Part shown: positions 37,435-46,358 of the stretch, in pieces
Layout: every line of letters begins with the position of its first letter
How positions within the stretch are numbered: position 1 is the stretch's first letter
From: Microglena sp. YARC
Taxonomy: Eukaryota > Chlorophyta > Chlorophyceae > Chlamydomonadales > Chlamydomonadaceae
Direction of reading: 5' to 3'
DNA length: 64,000 bases
NCBI GenBank assembly: GCA_022414725.1
Contig: CM039463.1
Coordinates: forward strand, 94,403,501-94,467,500
The notes under the pieces: generated by a model
What the model saw: the letters and a program-made list of their open reading frames with translations, nothing else
What the model was told of the DNA's origin: nothing
Database searches by the model: none
Position numbers and translations under genes: made by a program

Positions 37435-37645
37435 ATATGCTCCAGGGTACTACTAAGCGCGCGCGGCAGCGCGCTGCCGCGCTGCCATTTTGAGCCCCTT
37501 TGCGCGATTCGCGCAGTTTTTTCAACCCCCTGTGGGCGCAGCGCACAGTTTTTGAGCTTTTTGCACTAAAAAGCGCTGACCGATTTGACGTTTGTGCGCT
37601 TCAAGCGCTGACCAATTTGGCAAGAAGTAGTACCCTGATATGCTC
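37435..37645. mobile_element. 195-bp hAT-type MITE with 8-bp target duplication (copy 1)
   Basis: The element spans 37443-37637. Its ends are perfect 12-bp terminal inverted repeats, CAGGGTACTACT and AGTAGTACCCTG. It is flanked by the direct 8-bp duplication ATATGCTC at 37435-37442 and 37638-37645. CAGGG-type termini with 8-bp duplications are the hallmark of hAT transposons. The interior is too short to code and consists of GCGC-rich blocks alternating with T-rich ones (AGCGCTGACC, GACCCCCTG...), partly inverted. It must be mobilised by a transposase elsewhere. An identical-length sister copy interrupts the LINE at 50198-50392. Confidence 0.9.
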
Positions 37646-37721
37646 TCTATCATCCCTACACTAAAAACAAATCAACAAGGTGATGCAGTGTCAAATCCAG
37701 TTAGCTGGGCAGCAGTACTAC

Positions 37722-37824
37722 TACTCCACACACACACACACACACACACAGGACCGCTTTGGTGTTCCTCTCCCCTCCAAGCCATCCAGTGCCGAGGGCC
37801 GTCTACAGACCCCAATGGGAGCGC

Positions 37825-37855
<31 letters not shown>

Positions 37856-37862
37856 ACCCTCA
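37722..37862 (-). repeat. (CA)n and C18-(AC)n tracts
   Basis: ACACACACACACACACACAC near 37723-37749, then C18 followed by ACACACACAC at 37827-37858. On the reverse strand this is (GT)n then G18, preceding CGCTCCCATTGGGGTCTG, a block shared with 38330. Confidence 0.85.
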
Positions 37863-38329
37863 CCCCCCCACCCCCACCCCACCGAAATAGCGAGTTGACC
37901 AGGCTGCCCAAGGCGACTCGGCTCATGCAGCAGACTACATTCTTCTCAACACTGCACCATGGGTCCTCAGGTTAAAAGTACAGACAGTAACATACACTTG
38001 AATGGGCAGAACAATACACTGTGAGCAGTGAAACACGAGCCTAATCAAACATGAGTGGATTCTGGAGTGATCTGAGAGACTGTAACATAAATATAAACAC
38101 ACATACATACATGCATGCACACATAAATACATGCATACATTTAAATGTCAAGTTGCAGGCAAGGCCAGGCAGTGCAACAAGCATAACGCAACAAGCAGGT
38201 ATGCGCCAAAGGTGCTTGTATAAATGAGGCCTGGTTGTGTTGTCTGCAGACATAGGGTACCGGTTCACCAACAGACAATGGCCTCAAAGATAATGCCCCA
38301 CGGGTTTTTGGGTTGATGCCAAGGCAGAC

Positions 38330-38416
38330 CCCCAATAGGAGTGCCCCCCCCCCCCCCCCCCCACCCCCACCCCACCCACGACACACACACACACCACACA
38401 CACACACACACACACC
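38330..38416 (-). repeat. C18-(AC)n tract in a dispersed repeat
   Basis: CAGACCCCCAATAGGAGTG, then a C run, CCACCCCACCCACGAC and ACACACAC. The sequence beside the C run matches that at 37800, so the compound microsatellite sits at the same point in two copies of one repeat family. Confidence 0.8.
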
Positions 38417-38699
38417 CCATGATGCCAAGGCAGAACCAACCAAGGATTCCAGGCGACCGCTGTAGAAGATCCCAGAAGTGAAATCCTTGATCACGGAAAG
38501 GATACAAGGTGCGTGGCGTCGAGATAAAAGCTCACACAAGAGTAGCTGAACGGCTATACGCTACTAAACGAGGTGTCAACCCGAGTATGAGGTTAAGGGG
38601 GACTGGACTAACGCACCGACCCCCACCCTACCACATCCCCATGGGGTGGCCCAAACCAAGGGAATAAACCAACGACAGTAAACTGTGTACCCTCACCTG

Positions 38700-38832
38700 C
38701 AGTGCCTCCTCGGTTGGCCCACCCACCCCTTACCCCTTACCCCCACCCCTACCCCTCACCCCAGCCTACCCCCACCCCTCACCCCACCCCTCACCCTACC
38801 CCCACCCCTCACCCTACCCCCACCCCTCACCC
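38700..38832. repeat. ACCCCTCACCCTACCCCC minisatellite
   Basis: Short units ACCCCTCACCCTACCCCC with variants, about seven copies. Not coding. Confidence 0.85.
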
Positions 38833-38914
38833 CATCCATCTGAGAAAACGTCCCTCCTTCCCAAGGGAACCGCGGAAGGGTCGTTCTGGTGACCAAGCAG
38901 AAGGCTCCTTCTAA

Positions 38915-39000
38915 TACATAGAATACATGCATACACACATACATATATATACATACACAAATGCGTACATGCATACATACATGCATTTGAATAGGCAGAA
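38915..39000. repeat. (ACAT)n tract and dispersed flank
   Basis: ATACATACATGCATACACAC-type repeats followed by GCATTTGAATAGGCAGAAGA and ATACATGGTGAGCA, the same order as near 37990-38030. Confidence 0.75.
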
Positions 39001-39225
39001 GAATACATGGTGAGCAATCCAAAGCGAGCCTTAAAAAATGAGTGAATCCTGGAGTGCTCCCGTTGATAAGACCTGGCCTAGATGTCTACTGCCCATGGTG
39101 TACCGGCTCACGCAGCAGGCGATAGTCTTATCAACACTGCACCATGGGGCTCCAGGTTGAAAGCAAGGTAAGAAAGGCAAGGCATTCAACCAGCTGAGGT
39201 TTCCAGGATCCAGAATCATGTGGAA

Positions 39226-39345
39226 CTACATACATACATACATACATACACACATATGTGTGTATGTGCGTACATACATCAATACATCAATACATGTGTG
39301 CGTACATGCATACATACATGCATACAAACATACACAAGTGCGATA
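39226..39345. repeat. (ACAT)n-rich tract
   Basis: CATACATACATACATACACA and ATACATCAATACATG variants. It begins only a few bases past the splice donor of the EF-hand gene exon and is therefore intronic in that model. Confidence 0.8.
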
Positions 39346-39346
39346 C

Positions 39347-41302
39347 CCACCCGTTGTTGTTCAAGTCAAGAGCTGCAAAACACTTCTTCATAACCTTCAG
39401 CCGGGCAGCGTCCATGACCTGCTTGGGATCCTTAAACGATCCCTCAGTCTCGTCCCTGTCGTTGTCTGCTCGCTTCCTTCTAGACTCATCCTTGTCCTTA
39501 TCCTTGTCCCTCCTCCTAGTCTCGTCCTTGTCCGTCCTCCTAGAACCATCCTTGTCTTTATCTCTCCTCCTTGACTCATCCTTGTCCTTATCCTTCTTTC
39601 TAGACTCATCCTTATCCTTTTCCTTGTCCTTATCCTTGTCCCTCCTCCTTGACTCATCCTTGTCCTTGTCCTTGTCCTTGTCCTTGTCCTTATCCCTCCT
39701 CCTAGACTTATCCTTATCTTTGTCCTTGTCCTTGTCCTTCTCCTTGTGCTTCTTTTTGGACTTGTCTTTCTTCTTCCTTTCTTTCATGGATGCGCTGTGA
39801 TCCTCAGATTGTCCAGAGGAACTGGCATCGTCGTCATATTGTGCAGCTGAGCTAACGCCCACCGCTTTCTCAGAGGGGCCAGAAGTGTCTGCGCAAGGAT
39901 GAATGGGACAATCAGGGTTTAGGGTTTAGGGTTTAGGGTTTAGGGTATGCAATCAGGGGATGCATGGTGGTACCTCAACCTTTTCAGTTGAGCTAGCACC
40001 CTCCGCTTTCTCAGAGGGGCTAGAAGTGCCTGCGCAAGGATGAATGGGACAATCAGGGGATACATGGTGGGTCCACATGTGTGGTGGTTTCGTCATCATG
40101 CAGTACATGGCACACACACGCACATACGCACACAAACATGCACACACACGTGCACACACACACACACTCAATCACACACACATGCACACGCACACGTACA
40201 CATGCACAAACACACACATGCACACACGCACGCACATACATGTGTGGTGGTTTTGTCATCATGCAGTACATGGTACACACACGCACACAAACATTCACAC
40301 ACACACGGACATACACACACGCTCCATCACACACACATGCACAAACACACACACATGCACACACATGTGTGGTGGTTCCGTCAGCACACAGTACATGGTA
40401 CATACACGCACATACGTACACACACATAAATACACACACATACATACATATTGGCCAAGATGTGGTGACATGCCTTCGCACACAATCCTACATATCCTAC
40501 CCTTGAGCCCATCACTGATTCATTTTTTGGTTACGCGTAACAGCTTCTAGGCAGCTCTCTTTCTTCGACCTTGGGCAAAACGAGAAACTAGCTAGTGCGT
40601 CTGAAAGCTGACATGACAGGCATTCCAATGCAGCTAAAAGCTGTGGGATTGACACAATGGATGGTGAATGGAGCTGGATGGAAGATGCCATGAGTAGCCC
40701 AAAAAAGAAACAGTGGAGCCACTACTTCCCCACTAATTCCGTTGATCCAGATGATACCATCACTGGCAACCCACAACCAATCACACCCACTGAATCATCC
40801 GAAGATCCACCTGCACCCTCGACCCACTCCCATCCCATCCCATCCCTCCACCCCACCATGTTTCCTGGGGTAGAATCTCTCTAGACAAATCCTACGTCAC
40901 GCCCCAGCTCACTGTAGAACAATGGGGTAGTGGGTATATGTCATGGGGAAGTTAGCCCCCAGTTTAGTTAGCCCCCACATGCGCTACACCTTGACCCCGA
41001 ACCCTAAACCTTCAACTAAAAATATAATCACTAAACCCTGAACCTCATACTTTACTAAACCTTGAACCTCTGACTTCCCCAGAACAGAGCCCATGCTCAC
41101 CTGGAGGAGACAGTTCAGTCTGAGAGGAGGCATCCCAGTGAGCAACCACGACACCCGTAATTGGCTGTACATCTTCGCCAGGGGGGTCATATGACCATGT
41201 ACCAGGCTGTACATCTTCACCAGGGGGGTCACTTGCCCTGTCCTCCGGCGGGTTACTGTTGGCTACTGAAGCAGCTTGTGCTGAAGAACACCCGGCTCCC
41301 AT
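39347..41302 (-). CDS. Putative N-acylated, Lys/Asp-repeat protein with EF-hand start (spliced, 3' end not found)
   Basis: Exon 1 is 41302-41101 (202 nt) and starts MGAGCSSAQ, which fits N-myristoylation (Gly2, Ser6) plus palmitoylation (Cys5). It contains two copies of DPPGEDVQP and ends at CCTCCAG|GTGAGC. Exon 2 runs from 39888 (GCGCAG|AC) to 39351 or 39347, and both junctions are phase 1, so the frame is kept. Exon 2 encodes an acidic Ser-rich stretch, then about 85 residues of KDKDKD and DESRRRDK repeats, then a helix (PKQVMDAARLKVMKKCFAAL) running into DLNNNGWV, the first half of an EF-hand calcium loop. The frame then meets GTGGGT/GTATCG donors and microsatellite. The rest of the EF-hand must lie in exons I could not place (candidate at 35940-36012). 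A charged linker tethering a membrane-anchored Ca-binding domain is inference. Genes on the two strands face away from each other at 41.3-42.5 kb. Confidence 0.55.
39918..39945 (+). repeat. Interstitial telomeric repeat (TTTAGGG)4
   Basis: Four perfect TTTAGGG units (plant/green-algal telomere type), primed from an AGGG end at 39914-39917. The 9-bp CAATCAGGG occurs immediately left (39909-39917) and again right (39950-39958), like a target duplication. It lies in the intron of the minus-strand EF-hand gene. Confidence 0.9.
39974..40029 (-). pseudogene. Duplicated copy of the exon-2 start (EF-hand gene)
   Basis: A 141-bp offset duplication makes 39985-40058 nearly identical to 39844-39917. 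The copy keeps the acceptor GCGCAG and encodes GTSSPSEKAEGASSTEK in the same phase as exon 2. It offers donors AAG|GTTGAG and GAG|GTACCA, both phase 0. Splicing it in before exon 2 (phase 1) would break the frame. It is therefore probably a decaying exon duplicate, or used only in a truncated isoform. Confidence 0.55.
40077..40460. repeat. ~145-bp CA-rich tandem, three copies
   Basis: ATGTGTGGTGGTTTCGTCAT and CATGCAGTACATGGTACAC followed by long ACACGCACA tracts start at about 40077, 40232 and 40369. Open frames of 130-170 codons on both strands are microsatellite translations. Confidence 0.85.
40657..40884 (+). CDS. Unrecognised 75-residue ORF
   Basis: ATG to TAG encodes a 75-residue protein starting MDGEWSWMEDAMSSPKKKQW, with a central Asp/Thr/Pro/Ser-rich part and a Pro/His-rich end. 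Codon use looks ordinary and it avoids the surrounding microsatellites. No domain is recognised and no neighbouring exon was found. It lies inside the first intron of the minus-strand EF-hand gene on the opposite strand. It could be a remnant of a transposon ORF. Confidence 0.25.
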   Translation: MDGEWSWMEDAMSSPKKKQWSHYFPTNSVDPDDTITGNPQPITPTESSEDPPAPSTHSHPIPSLHPTMFPGVESL

Positions 41303-42467
41303 GCTGGCAGTATCCCTTGGGGTGCTGGTGGGGTGTGTGTGGGAGCTGGTGTGTGTGGGGTGTGTGGTGGGTGTGGGTGTGTGGGGTGGGGGGTGGGGGT
41401 GGGGTGGGGTGGGGTGGGGGGGGGGGGGGGGGGGGGGGGGGGGATATATATAAGCTCCCTCCCTCACTAAGTAATCGCAGAAAACTTGGTGCTAGTACTG
41501 TCGCCTGTTTTGATCGGCTTGTACCAACGAAAAGACGAAAGGCCGGCTACAAGAAGCACTGGAGGCAAGGCCAAGCGTGCGTAGCAGTCGCTTGGGAAAG
41601 CATCCGAATTAGCAGCAGAGACGCACTAAATAGAAATGGAAATCACGCACGTCGCGTGGCTTAACGAATACAATAGAGGTAGGAATCTGCGCTCATTGGA
41701 GAGCCAGCAGCACTGAAGCGATCGGCAGTGGACTTCGAACTATCAGAGGACTTCGAGCTGTGGCCAAGTGAGTTGTCACATGTGAGTTCGGTACCGTGGG
41801 GACGGTACGACGGAATGCCGCGGACCGAACCTGCCTGGCGCGGAAGGAGTTGTGACCAGAGGGTTGTGACCCCTGCCAGGCTGGCCTGGCCTGAAGTTTC
41901 AGGGAGTCAGGCCAGAGTTGGTTGCTTGACTGTTGTTGATCTGTGTTGATCTCCTTGCAAATTCGAACAGCCTCAACTTAAACGGAATCCTAACATCCCG
42001 CGGCCAGGGTTTGCGCCCGCGAAGTACCATTCTTGACATCCTACCGCCTTCGACTGCTGTAAATCTACTGCCCTGCCCGCCTCTGGAAGCTGTTCTCCGT
42101 CAATTAACGAGCGCTTACAACTTCCATTTCATTTACCCTTGCACACAACCCATCGGAGGAACCTCTCCGTCTGCCCTAGCTCACATTACCATCGCGTCCC
42201 GTTGCTGCAGCCACGGCGCTGTGCGTTCTTCTCTTCTCTTTCCCCTTCAGCCTCACCTCCTGGTGCCCTCTTTCTTACTTACTAGCACCTTCTATAATCC
42301 GACATCGCCACCAGGAGGCCCAATCCAACACACACGTCAACCCATCCGTCCCCTCCCTCCAATCAACGGTCCCATACCTGACCAGGTATCGGGAACCTGC
42401 GTTGATTCAAGCGTCAGTCCACAAACCACGTATATTCTCCCCGCACTCCTGACTGTCTTGCCCAGCC
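41303..42467. promoter_or_regulatory. Intergenic region between two divergent gene starts
   Basis: About 1.16 kb separates the start of the minus-strand EF-hand gene from the ZZ gene start. It contains the G-rich tract and then balanced sequence. A 191-codon plus ORF at 41933-42508 overlaps the ZZ start in another frame and looks like chance. Use as a shared promoter is inferred from orientation only. Confidence 0.35.
41335..41452 (+). repeat. GTGTGG-rich tract with G28
   Basis: GGTGTGTGTGGGAGCTGGTG, GGGTGTGGGTGTGTGG, GGGGTGGGGTGGGG, then about 28 consecutive G, and GATATATATAAGC. It lies just upstream of the minus-strand EF-hand gene start and is a strong quadruplex candidate. Confidence 0.85.
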
Positions 42468-45124
42468 ATGCCCAATCTCGAGCGTTTTTTGTTCAACCGG
42501 TTAGTTGACATGGTGGTGCCCGGGGTCGGGGTCATGATGGATATGATGGAAGCTGCTGAGGTGGCAAAGGAGCTGGTTGAAATGGGCGAGATAACACACG
42601 AAGCTGCAGAAACTATCAAGGACGTAAAGCAGGTTTGTGGCCTTTGGTCCTGGTAGGTGGTGTTCTGGTGCACTTGAGGTTTGGCTGGGTAGCAAGCCAT
42701 AGAAGCTGCCTATAAGCTGCTGTTTGTAGCAAAAACAAATGCTGTGATTCTATCATTATCTGTATCAACAGTTGCACACCAGGCTGTTAATTACCCATGC
42801 ATCATGAGATCATGACTAGGGTTGTCAAGTTTACTACTGTGGATATATATCATACAATATATTGTGAAGTATTGCACAGTATATCGTATTATACATTGAT
42901 ATGGTATGGTATATTGCACAACAATCTTGGAAACAGGACACTGTTGACAAACCTATCCATGGCACACCAGCACAGGCTGCACGGCTGGTGCAACCTCTAT
43001 CTCCGCTCACACACATCTGCAGCAGGGCCTTTTCCCGCTACCAGTAGCGATTGTTACCTGGGACCCTATTTTGGCAAAACCTTCTGCTACCATGAGACTC
43101 GAATCTTGGCCCCGGCCCCCAACCCCCCTGGGCCAGCCCTTCGGAAAAAAAATCATAAAATCATGTATGTATATGTATACCATGACCCTCCATCACCACC
43201 TGGGGGTTCATTCTCCCATAGAAGTGGATGCCCTTAGTACTTGGGGCTCCTTTACTTCTCCCATGGAAGTGGATGCCCCCGATACGTGGGGCTCCTTTAC
43301 TTCTCCCATGGAAGTGGATGCCTGCGATACTTGGGGCTCCCTTACTTCCACCCTTGTGGACCGGCAGGGCAATGTGAGACTGGATGGTCCTACCTAGTGA
43401 GCCGGTACCCTGCACAGGGTAGGATAGGACCATGGCTAGTCTTGTCTCACTCGAGCACCTCTTGGGTTGCATCTTTGCATAGGCCTATGTATTTGCATTT
43501 GCATCCTGTCTGTTTCTGTTCCCTTGTCCTGTCTTCCTGTTGTTTGTTCATCTAAATGCATACAAATATTATCATCTCATAAACCCTCATACAATTTTCA
43601 CATGTGCAGGCTCAGAGTGCAGCAGCCAGGGCCTTGACGAATATGATTGCGAAGAGGGGACTTGTCAAGAGATGCAAAGGCTCATACGCTTGCTCCCAAC
43701 GGCTGAAGGTGGTGACCCTGGGGGGCAGCTGTGTCTGTGACGTATGCTGGACGAACGTCAAATCCAAGACACCGCACCTTCGATGCGCAGACTGCGACTA
43801 TGACCTGTGTGCTGCATGCTCGCTTGAGTAGGTGTCAGTTTGTTTTCTTCCTTTAAATTGTATCTAGTTCAGTCATGGGCATGCCATGACACCGCACCTT
43901 CAATGCGGAGAGTGCGATTATGACCTGTGTGCTGCATGTTCGCTAGAGTAAGTGTCAGCTTGATTTCTTCCTTTAAATTGTATTTAGTTCAGTCACGGGC
44001 ATGCCATGACACCGCACCTTCGATGCGGAGACTGCGAGTATGACCTGTGTGCTGCATGTTCGCTAGAGTAAGTGTCAGTTTGTTTTCTTCCTTCAAATTG
44101 TATTTAGTTCAGCCATGGGCATGCCATGACACCGCACCTTCAATGCTCCGACTGCGAGTATGATGTGTGTGCCGCTTGTTTGCTAGAGTATGTGTGGCTT
44201 TAAATTTATGTAGTTCAGCCATGGGCATGCCATCATTATAGCTGGTGACTGAGGGGCACAGCTGTGTCTGTGACGAATGCTGGATGGATTTCACCCTAGG
44301 AGGTGGGCCTCTCAACAGAAAACAGCGACCCAGGCCTGGCCAGTTTGGTGCCAAGCCAACTGCCCTTGTTTTTCACCCCAGGAGGTGGATCTCCGAACAC
44401 AAAATAGTGGCACCAAGGATTCAGTTTGAAAAGTGTTGCCACTCCTACAAAAGAGTAGGCGCACTTAGAAAAACTGTGTCTGCTGCATTGTTAATGTAGG
44501 GAGGACTCTTACTCTGCTGATGTCAATTCTGGCACCCCAAAAGCTACCAGTAGCACCATGGTAACCCATACGACACTTGTTCCTTTTTGCTTTAGCCCCC
44601 CCTGGACCCCCCAGGGGTCCCGGGGCTGAAGCCCCGATTTCCTCCCGTGTCTCTCTCCGCCGTCTGTCCGTCTCTCCATCTCTCCATCTCTCTATCTATC
44701 CATCTATCCGTCTGTCCGACAGATGTCCAGGCGTTTGAACGATTCCAACCACCTCCGCACCCACAAATTTTGCTCATAGTTGGGGTGCGCATGACTAGAG
44801 TTATCAGCATCGCAGCGGTCAAAATCCTTCGCAAAAGTTGTTCAATGTTCGTAGCTCTATTCGGCAACGAGTAGCTACCTTCTCTTCTACTTCCGAAACT
44901 CCCTGCCTGTGACTGCTAAAGCGATTTTCCGTGTCGCTTGCGACACGATCTTATAAATTTTATTACAAAAAACCTGAGCCCATTTGCTGCATCTCTGCTG
45001 TAGGGAGGACTGTGGCTGTGATGATGACGATTCTGATGATTCATCCAGCGACGATGACAACTTAAGCTATGACTCCAGGGGGGATTCTGGCAACTCTGAT
45101 GATTCTGATGATTCTGATTACTGA
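42468..45124 (+). CDS. ZZ-type zinc-finger protein with acidic tail (spliced)
   Basis: Exon 1 (42468-42632, 55 codons) starts MPNLERFLFNRLVDMVVPG and forms a Met/Glu-rich helix, ending CAG|GTTTGT. Exon 2 (43610-43827) follows TGTGCAG in frame and carries CVCDVC and then RCADCDYDLCAAC, the CxxC...CxxCxDYDLCxxC core of a ZZ finger. It ends GA|GTAGGT in phase 2. The last exon (45004-45124, acceptor CTGTAG) joins in phase and gives an acidic tail rich in DSDDSSSDDD, stop TGA. Three 75-nt phase-2 mini-exons (43873-43947, 43993-44067, 44113-44187) can be spliced between them without changing frame. Each begins DHGHAM, supplying the HxH pair that closes a ZZ finger. Predicted length is 167 residues without and 242 with all three. 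ZZ fingers bind protein tails or other ligands; the partner is unknown. Confidence 0.6.
43195..43355. repeat. 45-bp tandem repeat in ZZ gene intron 1
   Basis: GGGGCTCCTTTACTTCTCCC followed by ATGGAAGTGGATGCC and GATACTT recurs three times at 45-bp spacing. One frame reads SPMEVDA.DTWGSFT repeats. Lack of flanking splice sites in a usable phase argues for intronic repeat. Confidence 0.7.
43873..43947 (+). other. ZZ mini-exon cassette 1
   Basis: 75 nt between TAGTTCAG and GA|GTAAGT, phase 2 at both ends. Encodes HGHAMTPHLQCGECDYDL then CAACSL. The preceding intron would be only 45 nt (43828-43872). Confidence 0.55.
43993..44067 (+). other. ZZ mini-exon cassette 2
   Basis: 75 nt, exactly 120 bp after cassette 1, with the same splice sites and phase. 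Encodes HGHAMTPHLRCGDCEYDL then CAACSL, keeping all four Cys and both His. Confidence 0.55.
44113..44187 (+). other. ZZ mini-exon cassette 3
   Basis: 75 nt, again at 120-bp spacing, donor GA|GTATGT. Encodes HGHAMTPHLQCSDCEYDV then CAACLL, slightly more diverged. All metal-binding residues are kept. Confidence 0.5.
44219..44300 (+). pseudogene. Decayed fourth ZZ cassette / exon-2 relic
   Basis: After TAGTTCAG the sequence again encodes DHGHA but runs into TGA at 44250. Just downstream, CAGCTGTGTCTGTGACGAAT restates the CVCDVCW part of exon 2 as CVCDECW. The gap to cassette 3 (31 nt) is too short for a normal intron, so this is most likely a broken duplicate. Confidence 0.5.
44484..44950 (+). 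repeat. Duplicated exon-3 acceptor and inserted repeat
   Basis: TAGGGAGGACT at about 44497 duplicates the start of the last ZZ exon at 45001. Between them lies a different sequence with CCCCAGGGGTCCCGGGGCTG, a (CTATC/CTGTC)n tract, and the 8-bp-stem hairpin CGTGTCGCTTGCGACACG at 44930-44947. This is probably an insertion or segmental duplication enlarging the last intron. Confidence 0.45.
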
Positions 45125-45338
45125 GGCGCCCATGGCTATGGCATTGATTCCACTGATGACAGCTACGAGTAACGACTACAAGAGCAATTCTGATGATTCT
45201 GACTGTGCCCTGGTTGAGGTTTCCGGGTGTGGGTGAGCGATCCTGATGATTCTGATTACTGAGGTGTCCCTGGCTATGACACTGATTTCACTGGTGATAG
45301 CTACAAGCAATAACTCCTAGAGTCCAAGAGCAATTAAA
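45106..45338 (+). repeat. Tandem duplication of ZZ gene 3' end, ~138 bp
   Basis: GATGATTCTGATTACTGAGG ... GATAGCTACAAG recurs at 45244 onward with the same stop and following UTR. The first copy serves as the coding end; the second lies in the 3' UTR. Confidence 0.7.
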
Positions 45339-45762
45339 ATTAAATTCATTAAAAGCAGATGGTATATCAGCCTAAAGACTGCCCACCGTCTGCGTTCAGA
45401 AAAAACATGAGTACCAATATGAGTATTATCACTACTGCATCTGGTGGTTGGCCCCAGTGAAAGCAAACGGGTGAGCCCCTCAACTTCATACCTCGTTATA
45501 AAGCATACAACCGGCATGTATGTATTTATTTGTTATTTATTTATGTATTCAATACTATGCTGCAAGCCTGATTACATAATGTCACACTTGGCTGAGTTTA
45601 AGCTTCATTACACAAGATGTTGGAATCTAGTTGAGTGCGGAATTAGGTGCCCAGGTTTCACTTTTGTGCGCATGGTTTGAATGAGCTTCGTACCCCTCAT
45701 CCATAAACTATTTGAGTAAAGCTGTATTTTATATTTTTTACAAGAAGGACTTTCGCCTCAAA

Positions 45763-45955
45763 TGGTGGGTCTCGATGAGCAAGCTGCCTAGCCCTAGAGT
45801 CTCAAAGGATGTCTTTGTCATGTGTTCACTGTTCAGTGCCCCTGAACTCAGACCAACTTAACGACTACATGTTTGTATCTTTCTTGAATTTTCCAGCTCT
45901 TCATGTACCGTATTCATATGGCAAGAATCGGTTTGAGGTCGAACCCTGCCACACT
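45763..45955 (+). repeat. tRNA-like repeat, plus copy
   Basis: GTCTCGATGAGCAAGCTGCC and then, about 120 bp later, CAAGAATCGGTTTGAGGTCG and AACCCTGCCACACT. The second part is the exact reverse complement of 46359-46392. AGGTCGAACCC resembles a B-box. The two parts are contiguous in the other copy, so this one carries an insertion. Confidence 0.45.
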
Positions 45956-46237
45956 GCCAAAGACGGCGAGCATCAAAATTGCTGGCTAGAGCCATTTAAA
46001 CAAGCTCGGTTACATAGCTTACATACTGGAACAGAGTATGTGTGTGGCTTGCTTGGTCTGAGTATGGCTTGCTTGGTCTATTCTTTCTTAGTCTTTCAGA
46101 ACTCGCTAGATGGTGGAACGAATAGCACACGTGGATGATGCATAAAACAGCAACATGTGGAGATGTAGGCCGTTATAATCAACTGCTTAGTGTTTGCACT
46201 GATGTGTGTGTGGCTATAAGAAGAATACTTATGACGG

Positions 46238-46292
46238 TTATATATATGCATCATGGTTATATATATGCAGAAGGTTATATATATGCATCAGC
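46238..46292. repeat. GGTTATATATATGCATCA tandem, three units
   Basis: Three 18-bp units. The minimal run lies in an otherwise unannotated stretch between the two tRNA-like copies. Confidence 0.8.
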
Positions 46293-46358
46293 AATTTGAT
46301 GTATTACCGTCTGCAAAATACAAAACTTTCCCCCGAGCGATAACCACGGAAAACAGGG

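Noticed and set aside
40040..40550. 130-170 codon His/Thr or Cys/Val-rich ORFs on both strands
   Set aside because: CA/GT-rich 145-bp tandem; both strands open simultaneously.
41933..42508. 191-codon plus-strand ORF
   Set aside because: No recognisable motif; it overlaps the better-supported ZZ gene start in another frame and is Pro/Ser/Leu-rich by composition.
43405..43422. TACCCTG-CA-CAGGGTA as a MITE excision footprint
   Set aside because: It resembles two hAT termini back to back, but there is no 8-bp duplication around it and 7-bp matches can arise by chance.
44250..44499. Additional zinc-finger gene (SCVCDECWMDFTLGG...)
   Set aside because: Only a duplicated fragment of ZZ exon 2 with a preceding in-frame stop and no second half of the finger.
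45809..46138. 109-codon plus-strand ORF
   Set aside because: Part of it (GKNRFEVEPCHT) is the tRNA-like repeat that also occurs inverted at 46359-46392; no domain.
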